Shown here one piece after another: positions 58,570-64,000 of a stretch of DNA of 64,000 nt. Under the pieces are notes generated by a model, which was not told the DNA's origin, searched no databases, and saw nothing but the letters and a program-made list of their open reading frames with translations. The DNA is from Metallosphaera sedula DSM 5348 (GTDB lineage Archaea > Thermoproteota > Thermoprotei_A > Sulfolobales > Sulfolobaceae): positions 1,625,789-1,689,788 of the forward strand of contig NC_009440.1 of NCBI RefSeq assembly GCF_000016605.1, read 5' to 3'. Positions within the stretch are counted from its first letter, which is position 1, and every line of letters starts with the position of its first letter. The position numbers and the translations under genes were made by a program.

Positions 58570-61365
58570 TCACGTATATTTGAGGTTTTGAATGTACGCC
58601 GACGCGTTTAAGAGTAGATAGGGAACTATATCCCTCCTCACGAAATAGTACCTTGGGGACATGTTACATATCATGGGATCCACGGGATCGTGGATCCTAA
58701 GCTCCCCAACTTCATCCATGGGGATCCTCTTGGCGAACTCCTCTGGATTTTCTAATATCTGTTTCGGCTTAAATATTAACTCCGTGTTGCTAGAGCCTTC
58801 AATGGACCTCATCTCTGCAATGAAAGTCTCATCCTCGTTAATGGGAGCGAAGGAGGTATAGAACTCGTCTGAGTTCACAAGTTGTTTAAGTTCATCCACT
58901 GTACACCACCTTATCTCCTTACTATCCACGTCCACAAAGCTGGTTACCCTATACTTTGTGCTCGTTTTTCTCATCTGCTTAAGTTTCACCTCTAGGCTTC
59001 TTGGAGGAATAGATAACATTTCGGAGATTTCGTGAACAGTATAGGCTCCACCCTTCAAGGCATCGTAAATCAGGATATTGATCCCAGAAATCCAAGGTTT
59101 GATGGGAGCGTGAGAAAGTACTGCCTCTCCCAAGGGCGTCAGCTCCGATCTAACTATCCTTATCTTCCCCTCCCTTATCCTTTTCAGCGTGGTGAGGGTT
59201 CCCTTTATGTTAAAGTAACGCTTTACGGTCTGCCTTAGACCTTCCTTGATTATCAGTTTATCCTCCTTCGGGTTTATCTTACCTATCTTACCAAAGCTGG
59301 CCTGAATCTCCTTTTCCACGGACATGAAGAGCGGGGATCTCAGAATAGATCTGAAAAGTATTTTCCTTATTCTCTCCTCCTTCATTTGGACCAATTCCCT
59401 GAGAAGGTCCCTGTCAGTTATGTTAATGGAGAATCCATATATAGAAGCCCTAGTATACACGTTTAGGGTGTACTTGGAACTCGCCAAGTACATCAACATG
59501 TGAGCAATGGTGTTAGCTACCCTTTCGTCAATCAGTGTAGAATAAACAGTTTCCTTATCTGTCACTGTCATGTAAATTGTACTTGAGGAAGGTAAAGGTA
59601 ACTTACTCCTTACGTATTTCTCCATCAGAGCCTTTAGGCTTGCCTTAGCACTATCATCCAAAATCTCGCTTTCTAGTATTTTATCACCAATCTTGAAGAG
59701 TTCTTGGATTTCCCTAGGAATTAGTTGCGACTTTGGTACTCCCTCTCCCCTCCAGATGGGGATTTCTCCCTCTCCACGGTCTGCTGGCGTTAGGTCTACC
59801 ATCATCATTCCGTTGTGTATTCTGGCAACCTTCCATAGTTTACCGCTAATCCTAATCAGGTCACCGGGACGAATATGTTTATACACGTAGATTGCGTCTA
59901 TCTCACCTATTATCTTCTCCCCGCTCCTCAGGGTGAAGGCGTCGTCATTACTTATCAGGGAGAAGAACTCCGAGAAGTTCTTGGCCCATACGAAGTTATT
60001 GGACCTATTAAAGGTCCAGATCTTGAAGAACGATTTCCCTAGCTTAAGTTCGTCTCCCTCTACCACCACTAGGTTATTCCTCTGGAGGTAGGAGATGAGG
60101 TTCTGGAATTCCTCTCTCGTTAAGTCCCTATATACCTGAGAGGCAGTAATAATCGAGAAGACGCGTTCCAACTTTATAGAGGAGTACTGGAGTAGCATTC
60201 CAAGTATCTCCCTGGCTACCACGTCTAACGGTCGAACCCTTCTAGGAGGTTCGAGCTTCCCCTTCCTCGAAAGGGAATATATTGCCAACGCTTCGAGGCA
60301 ATCAAAGTCCTGCACACATATGATCTCACCGTAGGGTATGCCACCAACGCAATGACCGCTCCTCCCCAATCGCTGAAGGAATGACGCCACTGATGGGGGA
60401 GGCCTATACATTATTATTTTCTTAACCTTTCCCACATCTATACCAAGCTCCAGGGTTTTGGTACAAAGGACCGCCCCAGCCTTACCACTCCTGAGGTTCT
60501 CCTCAGCATTGCTCTTTGAATCCCTGGAGATTGAGGAGTGGTGAACGAAAATCCCCTTCTCTCCGAGCCTTTCCAGTTCCTCATGTAATCTTTCCGTGAG
60601 GAACCTGGAATTAGTAAATACCAGGGTAGGTGGCTCCAAGGACTCCTTGATGATCTTGGCCGACGCTACCCAAACATCCCCGGAATCCTTAATGGATCTT
60701 ATCTTCAGTCTGAACTCCTTCCCCGCCTCACTTTTTACGATGGTCTTGGGCCTACTGGAAGATCCGAAGAGGGTATTTGCCACAAGCTCCTCGTTACTGA
60801 TAGTAGCTGACAAACCAATTCTTTGGAAGTCCTTTCCTGAGAAATCCTTCAACCTTTCCAGGAGAACGAAAAGCTGAGCTCCCCTCTTGGACCCCATGAG
60901 CTCGTGTATTTCATCAATTATCACCCACTTCACGTTCCTGTAGTTATCCCTAAACTTCGAGGCCCAATCCATGTCTATTTCAAGGCCCTCTGGGGTAGTA
61001 ACCAGGATGTGGGGAGCCTTCCTCAGTCTCATGTTTTTCTCCTTCTGGGGCACCTCACCATGCTTTCTGCTCACCACAAACCCCAGCTTCGAGGCCCACC
61101 AATCTATCCTGATCGTGATGTCATTTATCAGTGCCTTAAGTGGAGTAACGTAAATCAGGGACACAGGTTTTTGCTCTCCCTCTGACATCAGGCTAAGAAT
61201 AGGGAGAAGTGCAGCCTCAGTTTTCCCAAATCCGGTAGGGGCTATGATTAGCGTGTTATTTCCCCTCAAAATGGGTTCCATGGCCATTTCCTGGATCTGG
61301 GTCATTTTGGTCCAGTTTCTCTCCTTCATTAGGCTCGATATCTTCTTGCTGAGCGAGTCACTCAT
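58570..61365 (-). CDS. Lhr-type large DEAD/DEAH helicase
   Basis: The 931-residue SF2 helicase has PTGFGKT (43-49), VTPLKALINDI, TTPEGLEI, DEIHE (near 150), LSATI and the C-terminal QRLGRSGH motif VI. A long Lhr-like winged-helix/beta-sheet C-terminal half follows. Archaeal Lhr proteins unwind RNA:DNA hybrids and forked DNA and act in repair and RNA metabolism. The C-terminal portion ends without a cysteine cluster. It is transcribed on its own, 115 bp upstream of alba2 on the same strand. Confidence 0.88.
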   Translation of the reverse strand: MSDSLSKKISSLMKERNWTKMTQIQEMAMEPILRGNNTLIIAPTGFGKTEAALLPILSLMSEGEQKPVSLIYVTPLKALINDITIRIDWWASKLGFVVSRKHGEVPQKEKNMRLRKAPHILVTTPEGLEIDMDWASKFRDNYRNVKWVIIDEIHELMGSKRGAQLFVLLERLKDFSGKDFQRIGLSATISNEELVANTLFGSSSRPKTIVKSEAGKEFRLKIRSIKDSGDVWVASAKIIKESLEPPTLVFTNSRFLTERLHEELERLGEKGIFVHHSSISRDSKSNAEENLRSGKAGAVLCTKTLELGIDVGKVKKIIMYRPPPSVASFLQRLGRSGHCVGGIPYGEIICVQDFDCLEALAIYSLSRKGKLEPPRRVRPLDVVAREILGMLLQYSSIKLERVFSIITASQVYRDLTREEFQNLISYLQRNNLVVVEGDELKLGKSFFKIWTFNRSNNFVWAKNFSEFFSLISNDDAFTLRSGEKIIGEIDAIYVYKHIRPGDLIRISGKLWKVARIHNGMMMVDLTPADRGEGEIPIWRGEGVPKSQLIPREIQELFKIGDKILESEILDDSAKASLKALMEKYVRSKLPLPSSSTIYMTVTDKETVYSTLIDERVANTIAHMLMYLASSKYTLNVYTRASIYGFSINITDRDLLRELVQMKEERIRKILFRSILRSPLFMSVEKEIQASFGKIGKINPKEDKLIIKEGLRQTVKRYFNIKGTLTTLKRIREGKIRIVRSELTPLGEAVLSHAPIKPWISGINILIYDALKGGAYTVHEISEMLSIPPRSLEVKLKQMRKTSTKYRVTSFVDVDSKEIRWCTVDELKQLVNSDEFYTSFAPINEDETFIAEMRSIEGSSNTELIFKPKQILENPEEFAKRIPMDEVGELRIHDPVDPMICNMSPRYYFVRRDIVPYLLLNASAYIQNLKYT

Positions 61366-61443
61366 CTATTTCACCATATATCGTTTGGCGGGGCAGTACC
61401 AGCTATGGTTATTTTTAAAAATATAAAATCTATCCTCGTCAAT

Positions 61444-61683
61444 ATGTCACAATCTCATGTATGCCTCACATGCGGTAGGCCCTTTCCTGAGGGGCAGGGA
61501 ATAATCCTAACATTAGCAGGGAGAACACTCGAGTTTCACAGCAAGGCATGTGCGTATTCCTTTCTGAAGGACCTGGTATTCTCAATATCCGAGGACTGCG
61601 TTTCATCTCCCCTAAGGGACGTCTATGAAAAGCGTCAAGAGGCACTTGAGGAGATGAAGAAGAGGGCGGAAAAGAAGATTTAG
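61444..61683 (+). CDS. Small TRASH-like zinc protein
   Basis: The 79-residue protein has C7-x2-C10 and H32-x3-C36 (VCLTCGRPF, FHSKACAYSF), like TRASH/L24e-type zinc folds, followed by a charged helical tail. TRASH domains sense or carry metals, and L24e-like folds bind RNA; this cannot be resolved here. It is leaderless: TTTTTAAA at 61412-61419 is 27 bp upstream. Confidence 0.75.
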   Translation: MSQSHVCLTCGRPFPEGQGIILTLAGRTLEFHSKACAYSFLKDLVFSISEDCVSSPLRDVYEKRQEALEEMKKRAEKKI

Positions 61684-61785
61684 TCAGAGTAGATTTGTTC
61701 ATCACAATTCAGGGTCCGCCACACTCATCAGCACAATGAGAACAGTTTTATTACTTAAAAAGGATTGACATGATTTGAATCTTCC

Positions 61786-64000
<2,215 letters not shown>

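Overview
The window looks like chromosomal DNA of a thermoacidophilic crenarchaeon of the order Sulfolobales, most like Metallosphaera (moderate G+C, many AGG/AGA arginine codons, TATA boxes about 26 bp upstream of start codons, mostly leaderless genes). Markers include reverse gyrase, Alba, a CdvB/ESCRT-III paralogue, a rosettasome-type thermosome, TFE-beta and a trpB2-A-D-F-E operon. I see no insertion sequence, integrase, CRISPR array or prophage. It is densely packed housekeeping DNA with many 4-60 bp gene overlaps.

Layout. 1-4.8 kb: tryptophan operon on the minus strand, cut by the left edge inside trpE. 4.8-11.4 kb: acylphosphatase, inositol-1-phosphate synthase, a Cys-rich zinc protein, PEP synthase, a CdvB paralogue and a UbiD-family decarboxylase. 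11.4-16.8 kb: one overlapping plus-strand operon thrC-lysC-asd-PHP-nreA. 16.8-20.7 kb: argF divergent from a winged-helix gene, a COG3199 ATP-NAD kinase, and a double winged-helix protein that by domain layout and remembered gene order is WhiP, the oriC3 initiator, followed by an A+T-rich repeat-bearing gap that is my best candidate for a replication origin. 20.4-25.6 kb: zinc proteins, a Ctu2-like degenerate PP-loop protein, thermosome and small hypotheticals. 25.6-30.4 kb: argS with tRNA-Arg(UCG) just behind it, then B12-dependent ribonucleotide reductase. 30.4-35.3 kb: a small HTH gene, a hypothetical, gatE-gatD and the short eS30 gene.

35.3-48.8 kb is an information-processing island: Nop5-fibrillarin, UPF0216, an XRE regulator, Trm1, TFE-beta, TBP, a coiled-coil protein, Gar1-TFB, a metallophosphoesterase, diphthine synthase, a DUF357-nucleotidyltransferase fusion facing riboflavin kinase, and Taw1. 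48.9-53.3 kb: gatA-gatC-cutA and an XPB-type helicase. 53.5-61.4 kb: a chromatin block with Alba, reverse gyrase, Alba2 and an Lhr helicase. 61.4-64 kb: a TRASH-like zinc protein, RtcB and the start of deoxyhypusine synthase, cut by the right edge.

Together the genes cover tRNA charging and modification (ArgS, GatDE, GatCA, Trm1, Taw1, RtcB), rRNA modification (Nop5, fibrillarin, Gar1), basal transcription (TBP, TFB, TFE-beta), DNA topology, chromatin and replication (TopR, Alba, WhiP, RNR), and amino-acid synthesis. The most useful observations are the candidate oriC3, a leaderless TBP gene that seems to start with ATT, several crossed or shared divergent core promoters, and the Ctu2-like protein. 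Where I use remembered Sulfolobus gene order to name a paralogue, I label it as inference.
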